A stretch of DNA of 64,000 nucleotides from Gracilibacillus salitolerans (GCF_009650095.1 NZ_CP045915.1:1674001-1738000); one strand, 5' to 3'. Counted from the stretch's first letter, positions 9,355 through 19,315 are shown. Made by a program: numbers and translations. The notes: generated by a model not told the origin, from the letters alone.

Positions 9355-10539
9355 TTAATTCAATACATCTTCATTTCCAGCCTCTTTGAAAAACTTTTCG
9401 ATATTAAAAGCTGCCATCCCCATGACAGTAGAATGTTTCTTCAGTTTAGCTACATTTAACTGGACATCATTCTTGTTAAAACCAATCGCATTTTTCTCGA
9501 TTCTTCTTTCAATAGCAGGCATAATATACTTTTTGGCTTGGCGTAATGTGTTGCCCACAACAACTTGCTCAGGATTAAAAATATGAATAATATTAGTAAT
9601 ACCAACACCTAAATAATCGCCAACATTTTCTAATAACTGTATTGCTTTCGTGTCACCTTGATCAGCAGCTTCGATCAATTGTTCAACCGTAGCATCATTA
9701 AACCCAGCTGTTTCAGCTTGGTCCAACAAGGCCTGTTCTGAAGCATAGAGCTCCCAGCAGCCTTGGTTTCCACAACGGCAATCTGCTCCATCCTTTTCAA
9801 TTGTCATATGACCGAGCTCACCAGAGAACCCTCTTAATCCTTTATACAATTTACCTTCCAAAATCAAGCCAACACCGATACCGATACTGATACTTGTATA
9901 GACTAACTCATTGGACATTTGTCCGACTCCGTACACTTTTTCACCGTATGCCCCAGCATTTGCTTCATTTTCTACAGTAACAGGGACTTTGTAATGGTCA
10001 AAAAGAATTTGTTGGAGCGGTACCTTTTTCCAGCCTAAGTTTGGTGCCAGCAAGATTTCACCTTCAGTTGTAACAACACCTGGTACACCGACACCAATAC
10101 CGACTATCCCGTATTCAGATTTAGGAGCAACATTTTTTAATCCATCAATTAATTGATATAACAATGTTAAGACTTCATCCAAATTTTCCTTTTTGAAACG
10201 GATCTTTTTCTCCGATAAGATATTACCTCGTAGATCTGTTAACACACCTAAAATACTTTTAACACCGAGATCAATAGAAATGGTAAACCCAGCAGTTTCA
10301 TTCAAAAGTAACATCACTGGTCGTCTGCCACCGCTGGATTTACCTGTACCAGATTCATGGATTAATTTTTCATCTATTAGTTCACTGACTAATGAGGAAA
10401 CAGTTCCTTTATTTAAACCGGTTACATTCGCGATTGTTGCTCGTGAGATAGGTGCTCTTTCTTTAATGGTTTTAAGAACTAGTGCTTTGTTCTCTTTCTT
10501 TACGACATGCTGATTCCACGTTTGACTCAATCTCCTCAC
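9355..10539 (-). CDS. xylR: XylR, ROK-family xylose repressor
   Basis: 394 residues. An N-terminal helix-turn-helix (ISRATIANVTGLNKGTVSSLVSELI, about 32-56) is followed by the SSGGRRPVML motif shared with B. subtilis XylR and a ROK sugar-kinase-like domain with EVGHM-type motif (SGELGHMTIE) and the zinc motif CRCGNQGCWELYAS. I chose GTG at 10539, with AAGGGA upstream, because homology begins here; an ATG 13 codons earlier lacks a ribosome site. Divergent from xylA with an operator between, the classic arrangement in which xylose relieves repression. Confidence 0.93.
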   Translation of the reverse strand: MRRLSQTWNQHVVKKENKALVLKTIKERAPISRATIANVTGLNKGTVSSLVSELIDEKLIHESGTGKSSGGRRPVMLLLNETAGFTISIDLGVKSILGVLTDLRGNILSEKKIRFKKENLDEVLTLLYQLIDGLKNVAPKSEYGIVGIGVGVPGVVTTEGEILLAPNLGWKKVPLQQILFDHYKVPVTVENEANAGAYGEKVYGVGQMSNELVYTSISIGIGVGLILEGKLYKGLRGFSGELGHMTIEKDGADCRCGNQGCWELYASEQALLDQAETAGFNDATVEQLIEAADQGDTKAIQLLENVGDYLGVGITNIIHIFNPEQVVVGNTLRQAKKYIMPAIERRIEKNAIGFNKNDVQLNVAKLKKHSTVMGMAAFNIEKFFKEAGNEDVLN

Positions 10540-10601
10540 TCTTTCCCTTAGCTTATTAAAGTAACACCATTTTAACACAATCCAAAAAATAATTCTATAA
10601 T

Positions 10602-10629
10602 CTTTGTTTATTCGCTAGACAAACTTAAG
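10602..10629. promoter_or_regulatory. xyl operator
   Basis: An imperfect palindrome with arms CTTTGTTTA and AGACAAACTTAAG around TTCGCT resembles the known Bacillus XylR operator (AGTTTGTTT inverted). It overlaps the -35 region of the xylA promoter. Confidence 0.65.
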
Positions 10630-10644
10630 ATGAGTTGCTATAAT
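10616..10644 (+). promoter_or_regulatory. xylA promoter
   Basis: TAGACA (10616-10621), 17 bp, TATAAT (10639-10644). The -35 lies inside the right arm of the operator, so XylR would exclude RNA polymerase. Confidence 0.75.
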
Positions 10645-10693
10645 AATCACGAAATCAAAATCCTGAATGGATATAACTTGGAGGTATGAATAT

Positions 10694-12019
10694 ATGACAT
10701 GGTTTGAAAACGTTGACAAAATTAAATATGAAGGCCCGAAGTCAACTAACCCGTTAGCATTTAAATTTTATAATCCGGAAGAGAAGATCAATGGCAAAAC
10801 AATGGAAGAATTTCTTCGTTTTGGTGTAGCTTACTGGCACACATTCACAGAAGATTTATCTGATCCATTTGGTACAGGTACAGCTATTCGTAACTGGGAC
10901 AAATATGATGGAATGGATCGCGCTAAAGCGAGAGTAGAAGCAGCGTTTGAGTTCTTCGAAAAACTTGGTGTGAAATATTTTTGTTTCCACGATGTAGATA
11001 TTGCTCCAGAAGGTGCTACACTACGAGAATCAAATCAAAACCTTGATACAATTGTTGAAATGATTAAGGACTACAAGAAAGATAGCGATGTAAAACTTCT
11101 TTGGAACACAGCTAATAACTTTACAAATCCACGCTTTGTTCATGGTGCAGCTTCTTCTAGCAATGCAGATGTATTCGCCTATGCAGCAGCGAAAGTGAAG
11201 AAACAATTAGAAATTGGTAAAGAACTAGGTGGAGAAAACTATGTATTCTGGGGTGGCCGTGAAGGTTACGAAACATTACTTAACACTGATCTTGGATTAG
11301 AGCAAGACAACCTTGGACGTTTCTTCCATATGGCAGTAGAATATGCGAAAGAAATCGGCTTTGATGCGCAATTCCTAATCGAGCCAAAACCAAAAGAACC
11401 AACAACTCATCAATATGACTTTGATTCTCAATCTGCACATGCATTTTTACTAAAATATGGACTAGAGGATCATTTTAAACTAAATATCGAAGCAAACCAT
11501 GCAACACTTGCTGGTCATACTTTCGAACACGAGCTTCGATATGCACGTGTTAACGGATTATTAGGTTCTGTGGATGCGAACCAAGGTGACCCATTATTAG
11601 GATGGGATACAGATGAGTTCCCTGCAGATATCTATTCTACAACATTAGCTATGTATGAAATCATCAAAAACGGTGGACTTGGATCTGGTGGGTTAAACTT
11701 TGATGCAAAAGTACGTCGTGGTTCATTTGAACAAGACGACCTGTTCCTTGCACACATTGCAGGTATGGATCACTTTGCGGTTGGTTACAAAGTAGCTAAC
11801 AAATTAGTAGAAGACCAAGTATTTGAAAAAATCATTGATGACCGTTATGCAAGCTTTAAAGAAGGTATCGGTAAAGATATCGTTGAAGGTAAAGCAGACT
11901 TCAAATCATTAGAAGAACATGCACTAAACCTAAAAGAAATCAAAAACAAATCAGGTCGCTTAGAATTAATCAAAGCAACCATCAACCAATACCTATTAAA
12001 CGCATACGCTGGTCAATAA
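10694..12019 (+). CDS. xylA: Xylose isomerase
   Basis: 441 residues, class II length. It converts D-xylose to D-xylulose with two divalent metals. The active-site His is H99 (in FCFHDVD), with metal-site motifs [42 protein letters not shown] and GSVDANQGD all intact. The ATG at 10694 follows GGAGG; an upstream in-frame ATG overlaps the promoter leader. A perfect cre site lies within its first codons. XylB follows after a large mRNA hairpin. Confidence 0.98.
   Translation: MTWFENVDKIKYEGPKSTNPLAFKFYNPEEKINGKTMEEFLRFGVAYWHTFTEDLSDPFGTGTAIRNWDKYDGMDRAKARVEAAFEFFEKLGVKYFCFHDVDIAPEGATLRESNQNLDTIVEMIKDYKKDSDVKLLWNTANNFTNPRFVHGAASSSNADVFAYAAAKVKKQLEIGKELGGENYVFWGGREGYETLLNTDLGLEQDNLGRFFHMAVEYAKEIGFDAQFLIEPKPKEPTTHQYDFDSQSAHAFLLKYGLEDHFKLNIEANHATLAGHTFEHELRYARVNGLLGSVDANQGDPLLGWDTDEFPADIYSTTLAMYEIIKNGGLGSGGLNFDAKVRRGSFEQDDLFLAHIAGMDHFAVGYKVANKLVEDQVFEKIIDDRYASFKEGIGKDIVEGKADFKSLEEHALNLKEIKNKSGRLELIKATINQYLLNAYAGQ
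10705..10718 (+). promoter_or_regulatory. Intragenic cre site in xylA
   Basis: TGAAAACGTTGACA matches the CcpA consensus at all 14 positions and starts at codon 4 of xylA. B. subtilis xylA also carries its cre inside the coding region, so glucose repression by a roadblock is likely. Confidence 0.8.
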
Positions 12020-12034
12020 GATAAGCAGTAAGAA

Positions 12035-12070
12035 GAAGACTTAGCTGAGCTTGTGCATAGCTAAGTCTTC
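12035..12070 (+). other. Long mRNA hairpin between xylA and xylB
   Basis: GAAGACTTAGCT and its exact complement are separated by 12 bases. No T run follows, so this looks like an RNA stability or partial-attenuation element rather than a full terminator. Confidence 0.6.
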
Positions 12071-12091
12071 ACTTCGATTATAGGAGTTGTA

Positions 12092-12112
12092 TTGGTTACG
12101 AATTATAACCAA
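12092..12112 (+). other. Inverted repeat before the xylB ribosome site
   Basis: TTGGTTA, seven bases, TAACCAA, ending 6 bp before GAGGAGAGG. It could be a hairpin that shapes xylB translation or a protein site; sequence alone does not decide. Confidence 0.4.
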
Positions 12113-12134
12113 AAGTTAGAGGAGAGGTGTCGCT

Positions 12135-13634
12135 GTGAGTTATGTAATCGGTGTCGATCTCGGCACAAGTGCAGTTAAGCTGCTATTAGTTAATAAAGCT
12201 GGTGAAGTAGTTCAGGAAGTTTCAAAGGACTATCCACTGATTCAAGAGAAAACTGGTTATTCCGAGCAAAAGCCTGAAGACTGGGTAGAACAAACAGTTG
12301 GAGGTCTAAAAGAGCTTGTTGAACAATTTGATGGAGATGTTTCTGAAATTGAAGGCTTAAGCTTTTCCGGTCAAATGCATGGATTAATATTACTTGATGA
12401 AAATAATCAAGTTTTACGTAACGCGATTCTCTGGAATGATACGCGTACAACGGCACAATGCGAGGAAATTTATCAAAAAGTTGGTAAAGAGAAGTTTATT
12501 GATGTAACGAAAAACTTAGCATTGGAAGGCTTCACATTACCAAAAATTTTATGGGTGAAGGATAATGAGCCGGAAATCTTTGCAAAAGCGAAAACATTCG
12601 TTTTACCTAAGGATTATGTGCGCTACCGTTTAACTGAGCAAGTGCATATGGATTATTCAGACGCAGCTGGTACAAGTTTATTAGATGTTGCGAAAAAAGA
12701 ATGGAGCAAAGAAATTTGTAATTTACTTGACCTAGACGTTTCGATTTGCCCGCCATTAGTTGATTCACATGACAATGTCGGAAAAATCACTTCAGCTATC
12801 GCAGATGAGACAGGGTTATCAGCGGATACAGATGTATTTGCCGGTGGAGCGGATAATGCTTGTGGTGCGATCGGTTCAGGTATTTTGTCTGAGGGCAAAA
12901 CTTTTGCAAGTATTGGTACATCAGGTGTTGTACTTTCCTACGAACCTACGGGTGATAAAGATTATCAAGGAAAAGTACACTATTTCAACCATGGTGAGCA
13001 GGATGCATACTATGCGATGGGCGTTACATTAGCGGCTGGTCATAGTTTAAATTGGTTTAAGCAAACATTTGCAGCGGAACAAAGCTTTGATGAGCTGTTA
13101 GACGGTGTTGGCGATGTACCAGCTGGCGCTAATGGTTTACTATTTACACCTTACCTTGTAGGTGAACGTACGCCACATGCTGATTCACAAATTCGTGGAA
13201 GCTTTATTGGTATGGATAGCTCCCATACTCTAAAGGATTTTGCTCGTTCTGTATTAGAAGGGATTACGTTCTCTCTTAATGAATCGATAGCAATCTTTAG
13301 AGAAAATGGCAAGCAAATCGATACGATCTATTCGATTGGTGGCGGTGCGAAAAATCCGGATTGGCTTCAGATGCAAGCGGATATCTTTGATGCTAAAATC
13401 GTTAAATTAAAGAGTGAACAAGGTCCTGGAATGGGTGCGGCGATGCTTGCTGCCTATGGATCTGGTTGGTATTCTTCATTAAAAGAATGTGCAGATGCTA
13501 TCTTAGAAGATGCCGAGACCTATCAGCCAAATCCAGAAAATGTGGAAAAATATAAGCAGTTATTTAAACTGTATAGAGATGTGTATCAACAAACAAAACA
13601 CCTGAACAAGGATTTGATGGACTTTAGAAAATAA
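12135..13634 (+). CDS. xylB: Xylulokinase (FGGY family)
   Basis: 499 residues. It phosphorylates D-xylulose to xylulose-5-phosphate. The FGGY kinase marks are present: GVDLGTSAVKLLL at residues 5-17, the substrate motif SFSGQMHGL with ILWNDTR, and the C-terminal ATP-site pattern IYSIGGGAKNPDWLQMQADI. It begins with GTG behind GAGGAGAGGTG. It lies 115 bp after xylA, separated by two hairpins, and ends at a strong terminator. Confidence 0.97.
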   Translation: MSYVIGVDLGTSAVKLLLVNKAGEVVQEVSKDYPLIQEKTGYSEQKPEDWVEQTVGGLKELVEQFDGDVSEIEGLSFSGQMHGLILLDENNQVLRNAILWNDTRTTAQCEEIYQKVGKEKFIDVTKNLALEGFTLPKILWVKDNEPEIFAKAKTFVLPKDYVRYRLTEQVHMDYSDAAGTSLLDVAKKEWSKEICNLLDLDVSICPPLVDSHDNVGKITSAIADETGLSADTDVFAGGADNACGAIGSGILSEGKTFASIGTSGVVLSYEPTGDKDYQGKVHYFNHGEQDAYYAMGVTLAAGHSLNWFKQTFAAEQSFDELLDGVGDVPAGANGLLFTPYLVGERTPHADSQIRGSFIGMDSSHTLKDFARSVLEGITFSLNESIAIFRENGKQIDTIYSIGGGAKNPDWLQMQADIFDAKIVKLKSEQGPGMGAAMLAAYGSGWYSSLKECADAILEDAETYQPNPENVEKYKQLFKLYRDVYQQTKHLNKDLMDFRK

Positions 13635-13644
13635 ACTATACGAG

Positions 13645-13678
13645 TCAAAAGCCAAGGATTTAAATCCTTGGCTTTTGA
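13645..13678. terminator. Terminator after xylB
   Basis: A perfect 34-bp palindrome (TCAAAAGCCAAGGATTT and its complement) with T-rich ends on both strands; it can serve xylB and the converging GH8 gene. Confidence 0.85.
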
Positions 13679-13768
13679 CATTTTAAGAGAAGCAGTTTCT
13701 GTATTGCTTACTCTTCTCTGGCAACTTTGGCCGATTTACTGTCAACTTCAATAAATAATTATTCTGAT

Positions 13769-14908
13769 CTATTCCGGAAACCATATTTTAAAGTTTCCGC
13801 TAAGTGCTATTAAGCTGAAGAAGTATAAGCAGTTATCATAATATCTTCTCTTGCCGGTTCTGACAGGTGTATTCCAAAATAGTTTGATACATTTTTGGGC
13901 ATTTTCACCGCTTGTCGCTAATGATGCCATTGCATTGGTAGCTATTAAACCAACAGGGTGAAGTGATTTTTCATCGAAAGGCTCTCCGTCAATTTTATAC
14001 CTTCTGTAATCCTCAGGATCTTTATCAGCAAAGAAATCTTGAATCTTTTCATTGACAACGACTGGACAAGCATTATCTCTAAACCATTCATAATCTAACG
14101 CAATATTACAAGCAACTCGATATGAATCACTGAAGAAATGCCCAAATCCGCGAATGTGATTAGGTTTCCCATCATAGAAAGCATATTCGGGTGCTAAACC
14201 TGTTAATGGATGTGCTGAAGCTGCGATGTATTGTCTGCTGGCAATGGCAGCTTCCTTCCAAAAAGCGCGATCTTCTTTATAACTCCATAATGCAAACAAT
14301 TCGTAAAAATGTGGCAAGTGGTAGGAAGGGTCAGAAAATTCTACGCTAGGAACAAATTTAATTAGTTTATTATCTGGATTCCACATCGGATATCCATCAT
14401 TGCTTTCGCCTTTATGGATGCAGCGATGTAGCAAATCCTTTGCATGTTTACTATATTCATTGATTCCGGAACCATCTCCCCAGCGATGCGAAGCAAAAAA
14501 CAAAGCCAGTGCAAAATATTCTTCTCCATCCGGTGCAGGGCCGTAAGCATTCTTTGATCCATCTGGTGCACATGACCAGGCAAAATAACCAGCATTTTCC
14601 CCTTCTTCCATATACATATAGGTCATAGACCACTTCCATACTCTGTCGAAAATATCTTTATCATCCATTTGTACGGCCATCATCATGCCATAAGACATAC
14701 CTTCAGTTCGCACATCGTCATTTCCTGTATCGAGCATATAACCTAAGTCATTACCTACAGGAAAATATATTTGTGTTTCCGGGTGAGAGGGATCGAATAA
14801 TTGCTTCCAAGTATCTGTTACTTTACGATCGATTAATTCCTCCTCATAACCATATTCTTTTAGTACGTTTCGATAGTTTCTGCTTGTGAATGCCGCTGCA
14901 TAACTCAT
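13769..14908 (-). CDS. rex: GH8 reducing-end xylose-releasing exo-oligoxylanase
   Basis: 379 residues, closely like B. halodurans Rex (EC 3.2.1.156) over its whole length as I recall it. It removes single xylose units from the reducing end of xylo-oligosaccharides. The acid Glu is E69 (DVRTEGMSYG) and the base Asp is D261 (GHFFSDSYR); H317 (SLHPVG) matches the loop residue thought to block longer reducing-end subsites and give exo action. No signal peptide. The ribosome site GAAGGAGGAG lies just upstream of the ATG. It is alone on the minus strand between xylB and the regulatory operon. Confidence 0.93.
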   Translation of the reverse strand: MSYAAAFTSRNYRNVLKEYGYEEELIDRKVTDTWKQLFDPSHPETQIYFPVGNDLGYMLDTGNDDVRTEGMSYGMMMAVQMDDKDIFDRVWKWSMTYMYMEEGENAGYFAWSCAPDGSKNAYGPAPDGEEYFALALFFASHRWGDGSGINEYSKHAKDLLHRCIHKGESNDGYPMWNPDNKLIKFVPSVEFSDPSYHLPHFYELFALWSYKEDRAFWKEAAIASRQYIAASAHPLTGLAPEYAFYDGKPNHIRGFGHFFSDSYRVACNIALDYEWFRDNACPVVVNEKIQDFFADKDPEDYRRYKIDGEPFDEKSLHPVGLIATNAMASLATSGENAQKCIKLFWNTPVRTGKRRYYDNCLYFFSLIALSGNFKIWFPE

Positions 14909-15087
14909 AAAACTCCTCCTTCAAATGTTCTCAATCAAGTACTTCCATAATATAATGGAATAGTAAAGATTTAGTTTAGCGGGTAAAATAATAACCATAA
15001 ATGTAAAACCTACTTTTCTTTTGAGATTTATTGTACTATAATAAGTATGTCTATTGAATGAACAAAGTATATTTTTTTCTTTGATTA

Positions 15088-15101
15088 TTAAAGCGTTTTC
15101 A
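15088..15101 (+). promoter_or_regulatory. cre-like site before yesL
   Basis: TTAAAGCGTTTTCA matches 13 of 14 cre positions and lies 17 bp before the yesL start, downstream of a -10-like TATAAT at 15037-15042. Catabolite control of the YesLNM set is likely. Confidence 0.6.
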
Positions 15102-15118
15102 ATAAAGGAGGGTATCTG

Positions 15119-15784
15119 ATGACAAAAACAGTGAATTCCAATGGTTTTTATCGTTTTTTGGAATGGATGATGTGGATCATGTATTTAAATCTGTTGTGGG
15201 TACTGATGTCGTTGGTTGGATTAGTTGTTCTTGGTATATTTCCGGCAACAATGGCTTTAGTGATTACCATGAGGGAGTGGTGTGTGCAAAAGGATGATAT
15301 TGCTTTTAACAAAACATTTTTTAAGGCATACAAGAACACTTTTATCCAAGCAAACGTGATCGGTTATCTATTGACAGCTGTTGGCTATATATTAGTTGTT
15401 GATTATCAGTGGATCATGCAACATACCACAACCTTTCAATCAATATTTTTGGTCTTATTTATCGTTATTGGGATTATTTTCACCATCACGTTATTATACA
15501 TATTTCCAACTTTCGCACATTTTGATTTATCGATACGGCAAACATTTAAACATGCAATTGTGTTAGGATTATTCAGTCCATTCGTTACGATCGGGATGTT
15601 CGTTGCTTTATTTGTACTGCAATATGTATGGAGGTTTATTCCAGGGCTACTCCCTGTAGTTGGTATCAGTTTCACCTTTTATATTATAACTCGGTTAGCG
15701 ATATTTGCTTTTGAAAGCTTTGAAAACAGACAGCAAACCATATTAGAGAAAGAATATGTGAAAGGGGAGAAGAAACATGCATAA
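15119..15784 (+). CDS. yesL: DUF624 (YesL-like) membrane protein
   Basis: 221 residues with about five or six membrane helices (LEWMMWIMYLNLLWVLMSLVG; QANVIGYLLTAVGYILVVDYQWIM; IFLVLFIVIGIIFTITLLYIF; LGLFSPFVTIGMFVALFVL). DUF624 proteins regularly sit beside YesM/YesN two-component systems and LplABC-like importers; their molecular role is unknown, with a part in signal sensing as a guess. The ribosome site is AAAGGAGGG. It overlaps the next gene by 8 bp. Confidence 0.88.
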   Translation: MTKTVNSNGFYRFLEWMMWIMYLNLLWVLMSLVGLVVLGIFPATMALVITMREWCVQKDDIAFNKTFFKAYKNTFIQANVIGYLLTAVGYILVVDYQWIMQHTTTFQSIFLVLFIVIGIIFTITLLYIFPTFAHFDLSIRQTFKHAIVLGLFSPFVTIGMFVALFVLQYVWRFIPGLLPVVGISFTFYIITRLAIFAFESFENRQQTILEKEYVKGEKKHA

Positions 15785-17315
15785 AGTCTATTTGGTCGAT
15801 GATGATGTCTTCGTTCGTAAAGGAATCAAAACCTTGATAGATTGGGAAGAATATGGCTTTAAAGTCTGTGGTGAAGCTGATAACGGAGAAGATGCATTGT
15901 CAGAGATTAAGCAACTTCAGCCGGACCTTGTGCTGACTGATATACGAATGCCTGTATTAGATGGTTTGGATTTAATTAAACATTCGAAGGAAACCATATC
16001 CCGTTCTCCTTATTTTATCGTAATTAGCGGTTATAACGATTTTAAATATGCGCAACGGGCACTTCGATATGGAGTAAAGGATTTTATTCTGAAGCCTGTT
16101 GATCAAGAGGAAATTCATCAAACCTTACACAAGATATCTGGTGCGATTGAAGCTGAATATGAAACGAAACAGATGGAAGACAAAATAGAAGCGATATCAG
16201 AATTGAAGAAACTCTTTTTATGTGACAAGGAATGTAACCTATCAGATGAATGGGACCATCCTTTTTTTGATGGATCCGACTATACATTTATAAAGGTTGA
16301 GATCAATGGTTTGAATATTGATTATCAACAATGCTTTGACAAGTTAGAAAATGCTTTGTTGAACTTGGATGCACATAACCATTTTATGTGTTTTGAGGAT
16401 AATATCAATTGCTTCGGTTTAGTAATCAATGACAAATTTTTGACTGCAAATAATCAACATATAGATCAATTTCTGGATGCGTGGTATCGTCAAGTCGGAT
16501 TAGATATGCATGTTTATTGTGGCAAAACTGTTCGAAGAATCGAGGACATAACGAATTCTTATAAAACGGCAAAGAAGTGTGTGCAATTCAAGTACTTATT
16601 TGAAGAGCCTATTATTACTGCCGCCATGATTGCTGAAAAAGATGTGTTTTTTATTGATCTGGATCAAACCTATTATGATGAGATGATGGAATTTATCGAA
16701 GAAAATAATCATGAAAAGGTCGTCACACAACTTAATAAAATGATACAGACATGCAAAGAAATGAACTTTGCCAAAGATGCATTGCGAACAATGGTAAATC
16801 GCCTCAATCATAAAATCTTAAAATCTATTAAAGAATCAGAAGGGAATGAACAGGAAATCACTAATTTAAAAGATATGTTAGAGTGGGATGAATATTCTTT
16901 AAGCCTCCATCAGTTACAGGTGTTATGGGGAGATTTTATCCAAGACGCGGCCAACAACCTGGCGAAATTAAATCAAAATAATGTAAAAGGAACGATATAC
17001 CAAATAAAAAAATATATCCACTCTCATTTTGATCAATCATTAACATTAAAGTCCATTGCGAATAAATTTTATATGAATCCAGTGTATATGGGGCAATTAT
17101 TTAAGAAGACATATGGCGTTTATTTTAAAGATTATATTTTAACTGTAAGAATGGATGAAGCTAAGAAACTACTTCGAACAACCGATTTAAAAGTGTATGA
17201 AGTGGCGGAGAATGTAGGGTTTAATAATCCGGATTATTTTGTTACTCAATTTGAAAAGATTGTGGGAACCACTCCATCACAATATCGAAAAAAATTAATG
17301 AATCGAATCAGTTAG
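15777..17315 (+). CDS. yesN: YesN-type response regulator, REC plus AraC domain
   Basis: 512 residues. The receiver domain (1-120) has the acid pair VDDD and the phospho-acceptor D55 (LVLTDIRMPVLDG) with the conserved Lys in FILKPVD. A variable middle part of about 250 residues leads to a C-terminal AraC helix-turn-helix pair (about 405-510) with SLTLKSIANKFYMNPVYMGQLFKKTYG and VYEVAENVGFNNPDYFVTQFEK. It should activate nearby importer genes when phosphorylated by the kinase encoded next. It overlaps yesL by 8 bp. Confidence 0.93.
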   Translation: MHKVYLVDDDVFVRKGIKTLIDWEEYGFKVCGEADNGEDALSEIKQLQPDLVLTDIRMPVLDGLDLIKHSKETISRSPYFIVISGYNDFKYAQRALRYGVKDFILKPVDQEEIHQTLHKISGAIEAEYETKQMEDKIEAISELKKLFLCDKECNLSDEWDHPFFDGSDYTFIKVEINGLNIDYQQCFDKLENALLNLDAHNHFMCFEDNINCFGLVINDKFLTANNQHIDQFLDAWYRQVGLDMHVYCGKTVRRIEDITNSYKTAKKCVQFKYLFEEPIITAAMIAEKDVFFIDLDQTYYDEMMEFIEENNHEKVVTQLNKMIQTCKEMNFAKDALRTMVNRLNHKILKSIKESEGNEQEITNLKDMLEWDEYSLSLHQLQVLWGDFIQDAANNLAKLNQNNVKGTIYQIKKYIHSHFDQSLTLKSIANKFYMNPVYMGQLFKKTYGVYFKDYILTVRMDEAKKLLRTTDLKVYEVAENVGFNNPDYFVTQFEKIVGTTPSQYRKKLMNRIS

Positions 17316-17325
17316 AAGGATTTCT

Positions 17326-19074
17326 ATGAAAAAAATTCACTTAAATGATATTCGAATTAGAAATAAATTATTATTAATTTATATGGTATCTGTATTTTTA
17401 CCAATCGTATTAACGAATGTTATCTTTTATAATGTGACATCGGAAAATGTCCGTACACAAAAAATACATGATAATGAACTTGCATTACGGCAAGTAGCAA
17501 ATAGTTTAAAGCAAGGCGTTGAGGATGCTGTCGGTATAGCATCCGTTCTTTATTCTGATGCCTTTGTTTATCAATTATTGGAAACTACTTATGAGTCACC
17601 TGTTGATTTTATCTTAGCTTATAACAATCATTTTCGCGACATTAATAAGTATACCCCTGTCTATTCTTCGATTCGGTCCATTCATTTATTTACTGACAAT
17701 CCGACAGTAATTACGGCGGGCGGAATATTTGCTATTGATGAAGAAGTAAAGCGATCGTATTGGTATCAATCAACTCTCGATACTAGAAACAAATACCCTG
17801 TAGTAACAAGAAATCTAGCAGATAATGATGAATTGAGTCAGTTTGTTGTTGTAAGAGCACTTGATTCGAATGACAGTTCATCTAATGAGAAAGTTATTAT
17901 GATTAATCTAAATGAGCGATTTATTCATCAACTTTTTTCGAATGAAACATTTGAAGGTGACATTTACTTATTAAATGAGAATAACTTTATTGAGTATTCA
18001 ACAAATAGCTCCATTCAATGGGAATCAGAATATATTTCATTTGATACTATTCCAATTGCCGAAAGCTCAACGGTTTTGGATGAATCCTATCTCATCCAGT
18101 ATATGTCGAATTGGAAAGTTATCGGTGTCATTCCAGAAGATAAATTATTAGCGGAAGTGAGAAAGTCGTTACCTTCCATATTGTATTTAGCATTATGGAA
18201 TTTTGTCATTCCGACCTTATTCATTATTTACATTGCTGGTAATATACATTTCAGGTTAAATACAATTGTGAAAAAAATGAGAAAGGTAAAAGATCAAAAT
18301 TTTGAGCTCATTCCAGGAAAAACATATAAAGATGAGATTGGCGTTTTAACAGCAGAATTTAATCGAACGTCTAAAAAGATTAAGGATCTGATAAATGATG
18401 TCTATATAGCTCGTATTCAAAAAAAAGATTTAGAAATACAAAAGAAAGAAACGCAGTTAAAAGCATTACAAAGCCAAATTAATCCTCATTTTTTGTTTAA
18501 TGTACTAGAAACAATAAGGATGCGTAGTTTACTGAAACAAGAGAATGAAACTGCGGATATTATTCGCAATATGGCGCAGTTATTACGTAATTCAATTACT
18601 TGGGATAAAGACTTTATAACTGTTAAAGAAGAAGTCCAATTAATCCAAGCATTTTTAGAAATTCAGAAATATCGATTTGACGATAAAATGCAGTATAGTA
18701 TTCAAGTAGCTGAATCAGTGGAACATATATTAATACCAAATATGACGATTATACCTTTTGTCGAAAACGCAAGTATTCATGGTATTGAACCTTTGAAAGC
18801 AAAAGGGAAAATCATTATAGAAATTAATCAAGATGACAAGTACCTATGTTGTATGATTAAAGACAATGGTATTGGAATCGAAGAAACAAAATATGTAGAA
18901 ATTTTAGAATCATTTAATGAAGAAGAGATTATCGGTGAAAGTATTGGGATAGGCAATGTGTATCAACGGTTAAAAATGTATTATCATGATCAGTTTGAGT
19001 TGAAAATTGATAGCCAACATAATGGAACCACGGTCTATTTAAAAATACCATTAAATATGAAAGCAGAAATGTAG
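17326..19074 (+). CDS. yesM: YesM-type sensor histidine kinase
   Basis: 582 residues. Two membrane helices (about 15-38 and 283-303) flank an outer sensor domain of about 245 residues, followed by HAMP, a His_kinase domain with the phospho-acceptor H388 (SQINPHFLFNVLETIRM), and an ATPase domain with FVENASIHGIEP and DNGIGI boxes. It likely senses an extracellular or binding-protein-delivered xylo-oligosaccharide signal and phosphorylates the preceding regulator. It follows yesN by 10 bp. Confidence 0.94.
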   Translation: MKKIHLNDIRIRNKLLLIYMVSVFLPIVLTNVIFYNVTSENVRTQKIHDNELALRQVANSLKQGVEDAVGIASVLYSDAFVYQLLETTYESPVDFILAYNNHFRDINKYTPVYSSIRSIHLFTDNPTVITAGGIFAIDEEVKRSYWYQSTLDTRNKYPVVTRNLADNDELSQFVVVRALDSNDSSSNEKVIMINLNERFIHQLFSNETFEGDIYLLNENNFIEYSTNSSIQWESEYISFDTIPIAESSTVLDESYLIQYMSNWKVIGVIPEDKLLAEVRKSLPSILYLALWNFVIPTLFIIYIAGNIHFRLNTIVKKMRKVKDQNFELIPGKTYKDEIGVLTAEFNRTSKKIKDLINDVYIARIQKKDLEIQKKETQLKALQSQINPHFLFNVLETIRMRSLLKQENETADIIRNMAQLLRNSITWDKDFITVKEEVQLIQAFLEIQKYRFDDKMQYSIQVAESVEHILIPNMTIIPFVENASIHGIEPLKAKGKIIIEINQDDKYLCCMIKDNGIGIEETKYVEILESFNEEEIIGESIGIGNVYQRLKMYYHDQFELKIDSQHNGTTVYLKIPLNMKAEM

Positions 19075-19102
19075 TCTTATGGATGGACTACATTTCCTTT
19101 TT
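19070..19102 (+). terminator. Terminator after yesM
   Basis: TGTAGTC and GACTACA arms overlap the stop codon and are followed by a T-rich tract. This separates the regulatory operon from the importer downstream. Confidence 0.65.
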
Positions 19103-19140
19103 TGTTCTAAATATAAACAAGAGTGATTTATGTTGTATTT

Positions 19141-19265
19141 CACGGGCACAGTCGTTACATGGCTCAGAGGTGCTCTCTAGAGCTAAGTGGAGGATAAAGT
19201 CAATCTGATTAGCTTCCTATTAAGATGGATATCCCTATCTCGGACATCTCGCTTTATTTTTCAAA
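19141..19265 (-). repeat. Dispersed repeat, family B, diverged copy
   Basis: Read on the minus strand it follows the same order of landmarks as the copy at 46905-47072: a GAGATA..GGAT stretch, GAAGC.AATC, TTGACTT, and at the other end GGGCAC-GTCGT and GGCTCA as in the copy at 49784. No gene lies here. Similarity is partial and was judged by eye. Confidence 0.5.
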
Positions 19266-19315
19266 GTTTCCTCTAAACTTTGAGGGGTAACATTTGAAAT
19301 TACTACAAGGTACAA

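Noticed and set aside
9263..9358. 31-codon plus-strand frame before xylR's end
   Set aside because: The nearest GGGAGG is about 20 bases upstream and the frame overlaps the xylR stop; support is too weak.
13686..13717. Separate minus-strand terminator for GH8 (AGAGAAG/CTTCTCT)
   Set aside because: The loop is long and no T run follows on the minus strand; the palindrome at 13645-13678 is a better candidate.
14960..15000. XylR-like operator upstream of the GH8 gene
   Set aside because: TTTAGTTTAGCGGGTAAAA is only loosely like the xyl operator and lacks symmetrical arms.
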